Source: Prevotella sp. (GTDB lineage: Bacteria; Bacteroidota; Bacteroidia; Bacteroidales; Bacteroidaceae). From it: a stretch of 42,612 nt of DNA. The stretch covers positions 1 through 42,612 of the forward strand of contig JAFTAR010000061.1 in the NCBI GenBank assembly GCA_017455495.1. The letters are read 5' to 3'. Made by a program: the position numbers and the translations under genes. The first letter of the stretch is position 1; every line of letters begins with the position of its first letter. Shown piece after piece: positions 14,340-21,904 of the stretch. The notes below the pieces were generated by a model. It saw only the letters and a list, made by a program, of their open reading frames with translations, was not told the DNA's origin and did not search any database.

Positions 14340-14861
14340 TCAAATCTCCTTTTTGAATACATAAGTGGTGATGTCCGTTTCTGGAACGCCATGACTGCCT
14401 TTGTTTCGGACTGTCTCTATAAAAGCCTTGCACTCGTCAGAAGTCATCAGTTTCCTTACATACGCAAGGTACAGGAAATCTATTGTAGTGAGAAACGTAA
14501 TGCCGTTCTCTGTGCAGTAGTCTTTGATGTCCTTCGTGTTGCTGCTTCCTACCACGTCGTTGTAATAGTGGCAGTATGCCATACAGGCACTTTCCCCACG
14601 TCCAAAAGTAGTGGCCAGGCGGGCATACTCTCGCACCACTTCCCTCGGCATATCGGAGAAACTGATTTTTGTAATGTTCTTCAGGAACAGGATTTGGTTG
14701 TCAAGCTGGTTGTGTATGGAGCTGACCTCATCGTATACCTTGTCAAGTACGACGAACTGGTATTCCTTCAGAATGTCAGGGAGTAATGAAAGCCGCTCAC
14801 CTTTCGCAAAATGGAGCAAGACATCAGCATCAAGCACGATTTTTGTCTTCTTCTCAGTCAT
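14340..14861 (-). CDS. PIN-domain ribonuclease (VapC-like), third gene of XRE-ImmA-PIN operon
   Basis: A 173-residue PIN-domain protein. Acidic positions expected for metal binding are visible: D11/D13 in KIVLDADVLLHF, E45 in VYDEV, E90 in GRGESACMAYC and D111/D128 near the C-terminal strand. Such nucleases cut tRNA or rRNA and act as toxins. The start at 14861 overlaps the metalloprotease stop by eight bases (ATGACTGA), so the two are translationally coupled. No VapB-type antitoxin is adjacent; control would have to come from the XRE regulator and the protease upstream. The 27 extra codons up to 14942 lie inside the protease gene and are excluded. Confidence 0.75.
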   Translation of the reverse strand: MTEKKTKIVLDADVLLHFAKGERLSLLPDILKEYQFVVLDKVYDEVSSIHNQLDNQILFLKNITKISFSDMPREVVREYARLATTFGRGESACMAYCHYYNDVVGSSNTKDIKDYCTENGITFLTTIDFLYLAYVRKLMTSDECKAFIETVRNKGSHGVPETDITTYVFKKEI

Positions 14862-15558
14862 TGTAGATATGTTTATGCAATTCCATATAATGACCTTCGG
14901 AAATACTTCCACGATCATAGAGTTCCCGCAGCTTCTCTCCATAATCCCCGATCAGAAGGTTCTTGTTGCCATTGTCGTAAAGTGACAGGTCGAACCCATA
15001 GGCTGCAGCCATGTCCTTGATGGGAAGCCCCAGCAAATCCTGCAGCCGTGCCTCCGATATAATACCCATGTGCTTCAGCCTGTAAGCCATAGCCTCATGT
15101 GACACGGAGAAAATCTGTTCCAGACGGAGAACCGTGCCTATGCGAATAGCGTCCCGCTTCAGCTCTTCACTCGGGATTTCAGCGACGATGCCCTCTTTTG
15201 GAAGCAAAAGATAAGATGCAAAGGCGTTAGCATCCATCTCGCTCTTGTCTCGTTCCTTGCCGTCGCAGACATGTGGCTGCGGCATAGGGTCAAAATACAA
15301 GTGATAAAGTTCATGGCCAATCGTGAAGTGCTGCCTTCCCCTGCTGGTATTGCTGTTGACGAGGACAAACCTGTATCTGTCATCCGGCGTTTTCAGTGAG
15401 AGTCCGAATACGTTGTCAGACAAAGGTCTGTACTTGACAACAACGCCCATCTTTACAAGCAGCGTCTTTACGTGAACAGGCTCATTCTGGCTCAATCCGG
15501 CCATTGTCCTGAACTTCAGCGCAAGATTTTCAATAAGGGAATGGTTTACTCTGCTCAT
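14854..15558 (-). CDS. ImmA/IrrE-family metalloprotease (COG2856)
   Basis: A 234-residue zinc metalloprotease. The motif H82-E83-L-Y-H86 in FTIGHELYHLYF and the acidic third ligand region at 107-109 (SEMDANAFASYLLLP) define the family. In ICEBs1 and Deinococcus, relatives cleave the cognate XRE repressor after DNA damage and so switch on the element. Start and XRE stop overlap by four bases (ATGA). The C-terminal region (residues 170-234) is helical and unassigned. Together with the XRE protein upstream it is the likely lysis-lysogeny or induction switch; the linked PIN gene makes a toxin-antitoxin reading also possible. Confidence 0.85.
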   Translation of the reverse strand: MSRVNHSLIENLALKFRTMAGLSQNEPVHVKTLLVKMGVVVKYRPLSDNVFGLSLKTPDDRYRFVLVNSNTSRGRQHFTIGHELYHLYFDPMPQPHVCDGKERDKSEMDANAFASYLLLPKEGIVAEIPSEELKRDAIRIGTVLRLEQIFSVSHEAMAYRLKHMGIISEARLQDLLGLPIKDMAAAYGFDLSLYDNGNKNLLIGDYGEKLRELYDRGSISEGHYMELHKHIYND

Positions 15559-15881
15559 TTTTCCAATAGGCGGTTGATTTTCAGATAATTCAGCACAAGG
15601 CTCTTGAATGCCGCGACCTCATGCATGTCTTCAGCGGACAGGTTATCTGCCCGGAAAGCGCATACAAGCATACTCTTTACGGCCTCCTCATCCTCTTCAA
15701 ACAGAACGTCAAGCTCTGTTCCAAACACGGAAGCTGCCTTTTCAAGGATATCCAGCGGAGCCTCCCTCTCACCTGTCTCATAGTTGGCGTAGGTCGACCT
15801 GTTTATATCCAAGAAAGAGGACATCTGCTGCTGCGTGAAGCCGTTAGCCTCACGGAGCAATTTAAGATTTCTTCCTACCAT
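15555..15881 (-). CDS. XRE-family repressor
   Basis: A 108-residue protein with a classical Cro/CI helix-turn-helix in residues 3-60: GRNLKLLREANGFTQQQMSSFL, then DINRSTYANYETGEREAP. A short acidic C-terminal part follows. It heads the operon with the ImmA-type protease and the PIN nuclease and has its own promoter (15920-15951). By analogy with ImmR it would repress the element's early genes and be cleaved by the protease. Candidate operators are the inverted repeat around the promoter at 14108-14187. Confidence 0.85.
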   Translation of the reverse strand: MVGRNLKLLREANGFTQQQMSSFLDINRSTYANYETGEREAPLDILEKAASVFGTELDVLFEEDEEAVKSMLVCAFRADNLSAEDMHEVAAFKSLVLNYLKINRLLEK

Positions 15882-15919
15882 CTTTTTTCATACGATTAAA
15901 TTAAAACTGAATTCCGTGG

Positions 15920-15951
15920 CAAAATTAAGCAATATTTCTCAAACTGGCAAA
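15920..15951 (-). promoter_or_regulatory. Promoter of the XRE operon
   Basis: Minus-strand TAATTTTG (15920-15927) with TTTG 20 bases upstream (15948-15951); the XRE start codon is about 40 bases downstream. Confidence 0.7.
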
Positions 15952-16040
15952 TTTTGTCCCAACAATTTGCATCAAAAGGGCCAAAACAAAGTAAAAATAC
16001 GCCAAAATGCGCAATTACGTGAAGAAAAATGTTTATTTAC

Positions 16041-16071
16041 TTGTCACAGTCAATTGTTTTTATTACCTTTG
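16041..16071 (+). promoter_or_regulatory. Outward-facing promoter near the right end of the element
   Basis: TTG at 16041 and TACCTTTG at 16064-16071, 20 bases apart, form a strong promoter reading rightward toward the element end. Between it and the terminator at 16285 no convincing gene occurs; a frame from 16093 runs through the terminator and looks accidental. The product would be an untranslated RNA of about 245 bases. Confidence 0.6.
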
Positions 16072-16181
16072 CACCTACAAAGCGATCTTTGAATGCGTCA
16101 GAAAGCCGAAATGCAAACGAATATGTTGAAATGTAAAAATGTGTTTAATGCTTTCGGCGGACTGAAGCGAGCTAATATAGA

Positions 16182-16216
16182 TTTTTGCTACCCAATTTCA
16201 AAATGGGTAGCAAAAA
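16182..16216. ncRNA. Perfect 13-bp hairpin within the rightward transcript
   Basis: TTTTTGCTACCCA pairs perfectly with TGGGTAGCAAAAA across a 9-base AT-rich loop. It lies between the outward promoter and the putative attachment site. It may be an RNA structure or a protein-binding site for recombination. Confidence 0.45.
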
Positions 16217-16246
16217 CCTCGCAAAAAGCCGATAAATACGGGGAAA

Positions 16247-16267
16247 GTTCGATTCCTGGAGGTACCA
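16247..16267 (+). other. Putative attR: tRNA 3'-end fragment
   Basis: GTTCGATTCC followed by TGGAGGTACCA has the form of a tRNA T-loop, 3' T-stem, acceptor strand and discriminator base. The bases before it cannot form the 5' half of the T-stem (CCAGG would be needed), and no matching acceptor GGTACCT lies upstream. The upstream part is therefore foreign. A phage-type terminator does not follow; instead an ordinary terminator like that of a tRNA gene comes 18 bases later. This is what remains where an element integrates into a tRNA 3' end. The amino acid cannot be assigned. Confidence 0.5.
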
Positions 16268-16284
16268 CTCCTCCTTTCATTATG

Positions 16285-16322
16285 AACCCCGTTGAAGGCG
16301 AAAGCCTGAGGCGGGGTTTTTT
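16285..16322 (+). terminator. Rho-independent terminator right of the attachment site
   Basis: AACCCCG and CGGGGTT pair, with GGC/GCC around a GAAA loop inside, followed by six T on the plus strand. It would end the interrupted tRNA transcript and now ends the outward transcript. The stretch 16323-16477 has no gene. Confidence 0.75.
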
Positions 16323-16477
16323 AATTATGCATTGGTGCTCTGCCAGAATAGATGGCAGAAGGTGCTGGTGTACATATAGAAAAGCAAATTGCACTTCACA
16401 ATAACAATGAAGCGCGATTTGTTTTTGGGTATGTATCCAACAGTCTGTCCTTATCTTGTCAAGACAAGAACAAGGGC

Positions 16478-17287
16478 TTACCTCGGCAGGTTGAAGGCGC
16501 GTGTCATCTCCTTCATCTGCTCGTCGCTCATGCCTTCCGGCTCAAAGCCCATGGCACGGGCGTTGATGTAGATCTTGGCGCTCTTCGACAGCACGTCGAT
16601 CTGGTCGAAGGCATCCATCACGTCCTTGCCTTTTGCAAACACGCCATGCTTCTCCCACATCACGACATCGTAGTCCTCAAGCTCCTTCAGCGTTCCTTCT
16701 GCGAGCTCGTTGGAGCCAGGCAGGGTGTAGGGCACAATGCCAAGGCCGAGCGGGCAGAGAGCCTTCGTCTCAGGAATCATGGACCAGAGGATACGTGTCA
16801 GCACGTCCTTGCCCAGGAATTCCCTCTTGTGGCTCATGGCTACCAGCTCAATGGGGTGGGTGTGTACGGTGGCCTTGTAGCCTGAGCCAGTCTCAATCTG
16901 GCGGGCGTGCACGGTGAGGTGGCTTGGCAGCTCGCTGGTGGGCATCACCGGCTCGTCGGCAATGATGACATAGCTGGCGCAGTCGTCAAGGATGCGGATT
17001 ATGCTGCCGTTCTGCATGGGCCAGCGGGCCAGGTCGCGCATGCGCTTGCCAGTACCTTTGCAATAGAAGTAGCAGCCCTTCAAGGCGGGCAGCACCACGC
17101 CAATCTGCTTCACCTCGCTGATGGGAGCCATCTGGCGCATCTCGTCGTCGGCATACTCCGTAATGTTCACTGTGATGTTGCCGCCGTTGCGCTCGGCCCA
17201 TCCGTTCTGCCACAGGTAGCCAGCCACTTCGGCAGTCTTCTCAATCTCGGCCTTAAGGGCGGGACGCCCTTCAAGTATACTTTTCAT
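16478..17287 (-). CDS. rhaD: Rhamnulose-1-phosphate aldolase RhaD
   Basis: Zinc-dependent class II aldolase that splits L-rhamnulose 1-phosphate into dihydroxyacetone phosphate and L-lactaldehyde, the last step of L-rhamnose breakdown. The zinc ligands are visible as H142 and H144 in VHTHP and H214 in EKHG, with the catalytic Glu in SELPSHL. At 269 residues it matches the usual 274. It stands alone as the first chromosomal gene beyond the phage element, 19 kb from rhaB, yet its promoter has the same 33-base box as rhaB and GH115 (17350-17382). Its C-terminal end is 155 bases from the putative element terminator and appears complete. Confidence 0.93.
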   Translation of the reverse strand: MKSILEGRPALKAEIEKTAEVAGYLWQNGWAERNGGNITVNITEYADDEMRQMAPISEVKQIGVVLPALKGCYFYCKGTGKRMRDLARWPMQNGSIIRILDDCASYVIIADEPVMPTSELPSHLTVHARQIETGSGYKATVHTHPIELVAMSHKREFLGKDVLTRILWSMIPETKALCPLGLGIVPYTLPGSNELAEGTLKELEDYDVVMWEKHGVFAKGKDVMDAFDQIDVLSKSAKIYINARAMGFEPEGMSDEQMKEMTRAFNLPR

Positions 17288-17320
17288 TTAAATAGCTGTT
17301 TAATTTATGGTTATACCCTG

Positions 17321-17382
17321 CAAAGATAGGCCAATTTTCGCTGTGGCGGCATAGTTATTTGACTTTTCGTCCTTAAAATATG
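17321..17382 (-). promoter_or_regulatory. rhaD promoter and rhamnose-type regulator box
   Basis: TATCTTTG at 17321-17328, then 21 bases, then the box 17350-17382, which reads on the minus strand CATATTTTAAGG, three bases, AAAAGTCAAATAACTATG. The same box and the same 21-base gap occur before GH115 and rhaB. AAAGTCA is repeated 21 bases upstream, as expected for two direct half-sites of an AraC-type activator. Confidence 0.75.
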
Positions 17383-17403
17383 ACTTTTTCTTTCCCAAAG
17401 CTC

Positions 17404-17431
17404 TTGTTTTGTCCAATAATTAGTAACTTTG
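17404..17431 (+). promoter_or_regulatory. Promoter of the gene at 17439
   Basis: TTG at 17404 and TAACTTTG at 17424-17431; the start codon follows only 7 bases later, a very short leader common in this group. Confidence 0.65.
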
Positions 17432-17438
17432 CATTCCG

Positions 17439-18053
17439 ATGGAAACAGACAACAATAAGAAATGGCCCGGCAGTGTGATTCTGGCCGATGCAGAGTATGC
17501 TGACAGCGTGGCTTTCAACCTCACGGTTAATTTCGAGCGCATGCTGGAGCGCAGGATTCCTCCTGCCGACCTTGCCCGATGGGCTGAATGCGTAGCCTTG
17601 GACGGGGGAGTGCGTGGCAGTGACAACGACGTCCTCCTTGTGCTGCTTCACAAAAAGCAGTTTCTCCAGTTAGCCAACTTCAAGCCTGGAAAGCTGGCAG
17701 ACGAGCTTGATGGCAAGGCATTTGTGAGCAGTCTTGGCGAGTTCTCAATAAGTGCCGTAAGCGATGAGGATATGGCTTCCAAGGAGGTCCTCCTGCGGGA
17801 GCTTATCCAGTTGTATGGTCACCAGGGTGAAGTGAAGCACTTGATGATTGTAGCACCTGAAGCACTCCTTGGGCGAATGCGCAAGGAGGTTGGCGATGCC
17901 CAGCAGACGGGCTGCCAGACAACAGCTTTCTGCATGGAGCCTGTAACAGGCTGCCCTTGCCGCCAGGAGATGCTTGGCTATTCGCTTATGGCGGCCCTTG
18001 GAGTCACATCAGAAGAGATAGACAACAAACTTAATAAATCACAAAGACTATGA
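17439..18053 (+). CDS. Bacteroidales protein of unknown function, operon with mscS
   Basis: A 204-residue protein beginning METDNNKKWPGSVILADAEYADSVAFNLTVNFERML. The N-terminal part contains an RRIPPADLARWAECVALDGG segment conserved in Bacteroidales proteins of unknown function; the C-terminal part has CQTTAFCMEPVTGCPC with four cysteines. No signal peptide or membrane segment. Its stop overlaps the mscS start by four bases (ATGA), so both are made together. I do not know the role. Confidence 0.7.
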   Translation: METDNNKKWPGSVILADAEYADSVAFNLTVNFERMLERRIPPADLARWAECVALDGGVRGSDNDVLLVLLHKKQFLQLANFKPGKLADELDGKAFVSSLGEFSISAVSDEDMASKEVLLRELIQLYGHQGEVKHLMIVAPEALLGRMRKEVGDAQQTGCQTTAFCMEPVTGCPCRQEMLGYSLMAALGVTSEEIDNKLNKSQRL

Positions 18054-18898
18054 TGGAAAGTATTTTCTCGCCCGAGACCTATTCGCTTATAGGCCAGTGG
18101 GCATTTGCATTCTGCAAAAATTTGTCGTTGGCAATAATCGTGTATTTCGCTGGCAGCTTTATCATCAAGTGGATAAAGAAGCTGGTGATAAAAATGTTGC
18201 AGCGGAGCAAGGTGGACACATCGCTCTACACCTTCCTCACCAGCATTGTCAACGTGGTACTTTGGTTCACGCTGATTATCGTCGTTATCTCCATCCTTGG
18301 AATTGAGACATCGTCGTTCATCGCTCTGTTTGCCTCTGCCGGCGTTGCCATTGGCATGGCCTTGAGCGGCACGCTCCAGAACTTTGCCGGCGGTGTGATG
18401 ATTCTGCTGTTCAAGCCTTTCAAGGTGGGCGACTATATTGAGGCCCAGGGCTTTGCAGGCACGGTGAAGGAGATACAGATTTTCAACACTATCCTGCTCA
18501 CGGTGGATGCTCAGACCATCATCATTCCCAACGGAGGCCTCTCTACAGGCACGATGAAGAACTACTCCAAGGAGCCTTACCGTCGTGTTGACCTGGACTT
18601 CCAGTTTGCCTACGGCACCGACCTCCTTGAGGTGAAGAAGGCCATCCGCGAGATTCAGGCAAAGAACGACAAGATTCTGCAGGGTCCTGTGGATGACAGC
18701 AAGATTGTGGCCGAGCCTTGGATAGGCCTTACCCAGCTTGGCGACAGCGGTGTGGTGGTAAACACCCGTACATGGTGTAAGGGTGCCGACTACTGGGCTG
18801 TTTACTTCTACATGAACGAGACTGTCTACCAGGAGTTGAAGGATCGTGGTTTCATGTTCCCTTTCAACCGCATGGACGTCACTATCCTCAACAAGTAA
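18050..18898 (+). CDS. mscS: Small-conductance mechanosensitive channel MscS
   Basis: A 282-residue channel that releases solutes on hypo-osmotic shock. Three membrane segments lie in residues about 15-40, 60-85 and 90-125. The pore helix is visible as FASAGVAIGMALSGTLQNFAGGVMIL, with the glycine/alanine packing of TM3. The beta domain follows with FKVGDYIEAQGFAGTVKEIQIFNTILLT and a PNGGLSTGTMKNYS segment, then the alpha/beta C-terminal domain. Length equals that of E. coli MscS (286). It follows the unknown gene with overlapping start and ends in a strong terminator. Confidence 0.92.
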   Translation: MMESIFSPETYSLIGQWAFAFCKNLSLAIIVYFAGSFIIKWIKKLVIKMLQRSKVDTSLYTFLTSIVNVVLWFTLIIVVISILGIETSSFIALFASAGVAIGMALSGTLQNFAGGVMILLFKPFKVGDYIEAQGFAGTVKEIQIFNTILLTVDAQTIIIPNGGLSTGTMKNYSKEPYRRVDLDFQFAYGTDLLEVKKAIREIQAKNDKILQGPVDDSKIVAEPWIGLTQLGDSGVVVNTRTWCKGADYWAVYFYMNETVYQELKDRGFMFPFNRMDVTILNK

Positions 18899-18923
18899 TT
18901 TATATTCAGAATTAAGAATTTAG

Positions 18924-18975
18924 AACCACGGATTAAGGGATTTTCTCATAAATCCTTAAATCCGTGGTTGTTTTT
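18924..18975. terminator. Bidirectional terminator between mscS and parC
   Basis: A stem of about 19 bases starting AACCACGGATT pairs with its complement across TCTCAT with one bulge, followed by TTGTTTTT. It serves mscS (plus) and could also serve parC (stop at 19006, minus). Confidence 0.8.
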
Positions 18976-19005
18976 AATACATGCGAAAATTGTATTAATT
19001 AATTA

Positions 19006-21735
19006 TCAGAAGTCCAGGCTTAGCTGGCCTGTCATCTCGTCTATAATCATGCGCTCGCTCTTGCCGGCGTCAGGGTCCATGTTCTCCTCTGGCTGAGGGG
19101 GAGTCTCGGGTGTCTCTTCCGTCTCCTCGGCTTCCGGCTCTTCTGGGAATCTCACCGGCTCCAGTTCCACTATGCCCTCTATCTCGTAGTTGCTGATGCG
19201 CTTGCCGCGGGCCTTGAATCCCTTCACGCCGATGAACTGCTCTGCGTCAATGTCTTCGTCGGGGCGGAAAGAGTCCTTGCCACCGAAGCTGACACGTATC
19301 AGCGGGTACACCTGGTCGGTAATCAGTATCAGCTTCGATGCGCTGTTCTCGCCAAGGAAGTTCTGCTTGCGCTTGGTGGCATCCATGAGGAAGCGTTTCA
19401 GGTAGGGCAGTCCCTTGTTGTCGGCATCGAAGAGGGCAACCGTCCACACCTTGTCGGGCTGGAATTTCTCTATCCTCAGGATGTTGTCCTCGTAGTGGTT
19501 GTTAGCATCGAAGTTGGTAAGGTAGAAGTCGCCGTTGGGCAGCACCACAAGAATCTGGTCTTCGTCGAAGAACTCTCCCAAGAGTTCGCCGTGCTCGTCG
19601 TAGTTCAGGCGGTTCACGTCGGGGTCGTACCACACCTTGCGCCCGCCCAGGGTGCTGTGGCCCTGGCTCTTCAGTGCTATGCGGTGCACGGGCTTCTTTG
19701 TCAGCAGGTTGCCCTTCGACGTGCGTCCTTTTATAAGAATGTCTGCGAAGCTTCGCTCCAGGAACAGGTTTGTCCTTGGGTTGTTTATCTTCACCGAGGC
19801 GTCAAGCGTCACCTTTATTACCTCAGCCTCGCCGTTGGGGTTGGCCGTGAAGTACATTATCTTCGAGCCTGGCGTGCCCTGGGTTAAGTCGTTCTCGCGA
19901 TCGCGGGTTATGCCGGGAATATTGAAGCGCTTCATGTAGCAGGGACCAGCTTTGCCGTCGCGGTACACCACATTATATATAGTGCGCTGGTCGTTCTTCT
20001 TGTACACGCCAAGCCACAGCACGTTCTTGCCTACGAACAGTTTTTCGGCCACTCTCACCACCTTGTACTTTCCGTCGCGGTAGAAGAGAATGATATCGTC
20101 TATGTCGGAGCAGTTGCACACGAACTCGTCCTTCTTCAGACCGGTGCCGATGAATCCCTCCTGCCGGTTTATGTACAGCTTCTGGTTGGCCTCGGCCACC
20201 TTTGTTGCCTCAATGGTGTCGAAGTTCCTTATCTCGGTCAACCTGGGGTGCTGAGCGCCGTATTTGTCCTTGAGGAACTGGAACCAGCCAGCAGTCACCT
20301 CAGTGAGGTTGTTCAGGTCGCGCTCTATCTCATCTATCTCGCCCCTTATGCGTGCCATCAGCTCCTCGGCCTTGTCCTTGTTGAACTTCAGTATGCGCTG
20401 CATCTTTATCTCCAACAGGCGCAGTATGTCGTCCTTAGTGACCTCGCGCACCATCTGTGGATAGTACGGCGTGAGCCGCTCGTCTATGTGCTCGCATACC
20501 TTGTCAACGTTGGGGGCTTCCTCAAACTTGCGGTCCTTGTAGATTCGCTCCTCAATGAAAATCTTCTCAAGGCTCTGGAAGTGCAGCTGTTCCAACAGCT
20601 CTCCGCGGCGAATCTCCAGCTCCTGCCTTATAAGGTCCTTTGTCCTGTCGGCCGAATGCTTCAGCACGTCGCTCACGGTGAGGAACTGGGGCTTCTCGTC
20701 CTTGATGACGCAGCAGTTTGGCGATATGCTTATCTCGCAGTCGGTGAAGGCGAAGAGGGCGTCAATGGTCTTGTCGCTGCTCACTCCCGGTGCCAGGTGA
20801 ACCAGTATCTCCACCTGTGCCGACGTGAGGTCGTCAACCCTGCGGGCTTTTATCTTTCCCTTCTCTATGGCCTTCGTGATGCTCTCGCAGAGGCTGCTCA
20901 CGGTTTTGGTGAACGGCAGCTCGCGGATGACGAGTGTCTTCTGGTCCAGTTTCTCTATCTTGGCCCTCACCTTCAGCACTCCGCCTCGCTGTCCGTCGTT
21001 GTATTTGCTCACGTCTATGGAGCCGCCCGTCTGGAAGTCGGGGTAGAGGTGGAACTCCTCGCCGTGCAGGTAGCTTATGGCGGCATCGCAGATTTCGTTG
21101 AAGTTGTGTGGCAGAATCTTCGAGCTTAGGCCCACGGCAATGCCCTCTGCGCCCTGAGACAGCAGCAGGGGGAATTTCACCGGCAGGGTGATAGGCTCCT
21201 TGTTGCGGCCGTCGTAGCTGAGCTGCCACTCGGTAGTCTTGGGGTTGAACACGGCATCAAGGGCGAATTTTGACAGCCTGGCCTCGATGTATCGCGGTGC
21301 TGCGGCGCGGTCGCCAGTAAGAATGTTTCCCCAGTTGCCCTGCGTGTCCACAAGCAGTTCTTTCTGTCCCAGCTGTACCAGGGCATCGCCTATTGAGGCA
21401 TCGCCGTGAGGGTGGAACTGCATGGTGTGGCCCACAATGTTTGCCACCTTGTTGTAGCGGCCGTCGTCCATGCGCTTCATGGAGTGCAGTATGCGGCGCT
21501 GTACGGGCTTGAGGCCGTCTTCGATATGCGGCACGGCGCGCTCCAGGATAACGTAGCTGGCGTAGTCCAGGAACCAGTTCTGGTACATGCCGCTGAGGTG
21601 GTGCACGGCGGCAGCGTCGAAGCGGTTTACGGGCTTGTAGTCAGAGTGGCCCTCCGCGGCGCTGTTATCGCCGTCAGGCTGGCTCACCACGTCTGCAGTC
21701 TCGTCCAATTCGTCTTTTATAATCTCGTCGTCCAT
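19006..21735 (-). CDS. parC: DNA topoisomerase IV subunit A (ParC)
   Basis: The 909-residue breakage-reunion subunit. YASYVILERAVPHIEDGLKPVQRRIL, HPHGDASIGDALVQL (the quinolone-resistance region) and the active tyrosine Y149 in AAPRYIEARLS are all present, as are the coiled-coil gate and a divergent C-terminal beta-pinwheel. The form with the extra acidic N-terminal 35 residues and a Pro/Glu-rich C-terminal segment near residue 870 is that of Bacteroidetes. It works with ParE to decatenate chromosomes; no parE is adjacent. The TACCTTTG promoter is at 21795-21802. No disruption is seen. Confidence 0.92.
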   Translation of the reverse strand: MDDEIIKDELDETADVVSQPDGDNSAAEGHSDYKPVNRFDAAAVHHLSGMYQNWFLDYASYVILERAVPHIEDGLKPVQRRILHSMKRMDDGRYNKVANIVGHTMQFHPHGDASIGDALVQLGQKELLVDTQGNWGNILTGDRAAAPRYIEARLSKFALDAVFNPKTTEWQLSYDGRNKEPITLPVKFPLLLSQGAEGIAVGLSSKILPHNFNEICDAAISYLHGEEFHLYPDFQTGGSIDVSKYNDGQRGGVLKVRAKIEKLDQKTLVIRELPFTKTVSSLCESITKAIEKGKIKARRVDDLTSAQVEILVHLAPGVSSDKTIDALFAFTDCEISISPNCCVIKDEKPQFLTVSDVLKHSADRTKDLIRQELEIRRGELLEQLHFQSLEKIFIEERIYKDRKFEEAPNVDKVCEHIDERLTPYYPQMVREVTKDDILRLLEIKMQRILKFNKDKAEELMARIRGEIDEIERDLNNLTEVTAGWFQFLKDKYGAQHPRLTEIRNFDTIEATKVAEANQKLYINRQEGFIGTGLKKDEFVCNCSDIDDIILFYRDGKYKVVRVAEKLFVGKNVLWLGVYKKNDQRTIYNVVYRDGKAGPCYMKRFNIPGITRDRENDLTQGTPGSKIMYFTANPNGEAEVIKVTLDASVKINNPRTNLFLERSFADILIKGRTSKGNLLTKKPVHRIALKSQGHSTLGGRKVWYDPDVNRLNYDEHGELLGEFFDEDQILVVLPNGDFYLTNFDANNHYEDNILRIEKFQPDKVWTVALFDADNKGLPYLKRFLMDATKRKQNFLGENSASKLILITDQVYPLIRVSFGGKDSFRPDEDIDAEQFIGVKGFKARGKRISNYEIEGIVELEPVRFPEEPEAEETEETPETPPQPEENMDPDAGKSERMIIDEMTGQLSLDF

Positions 21736-21790
21736 TGCTGAAGGTTTCTCGTTGTTATCGCCGTCAAAGGCCGGCGCAGCCTTGTTTGCG

Positions 21791-21804
21791 GCTACAAAGG
21801 TAGC
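21791..21804 (-). promoter_or_regulatory. parC promoter -7 element in a small palindrome
   Basis: Minus-strand TACCTTTG (21795-21802) lies within GCTAC-AAAG-GTAGC, a perfect 5-base inverted repeat, about 60 bases upstream of the parC start. Confidence 0.6.
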
Positions 21805-21852
21805 AATTTTTCTTCAGACGGCCAACGCTTTTTGAAAATTTTCTCCTTTCTT

Positions 21853-21883
21853 TTGGCCGTTCTCCTTTTTATCAGTAATTTTG
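21853..21883 (+). promoter_or_regulatory. Promoter of lplA-surE
   Basis: TTG at 21853 and TAATTTTG at 21876-21883, 20 bases apart; the lplA start codon is at 21905. Confidence 0.75.
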
Positions 21884-21904
21884 CAGGCCAAACGATTTTG
21901 TGCT

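Noticed and set aside
16170-16270. Complete tRNA gene at the element edge
   Set aside because: No 5' acceptor, D-arm or anticodon arm can be folded to the 3' end; only the last about 21 bases fit.
16093-16404. Frame of 103 codons in the outward transcript
   Set aside because: It crosses the attachment site and terminator and has no protein-like conservation pattern.
20248-21129. Long plus-strand frame opposite parC
   Set aside because: It is antisense to well-conserved parC, has no promoter, and its protein is low-complexity Leu/Val/Ala-rich sequence as expected for a shadow frame.
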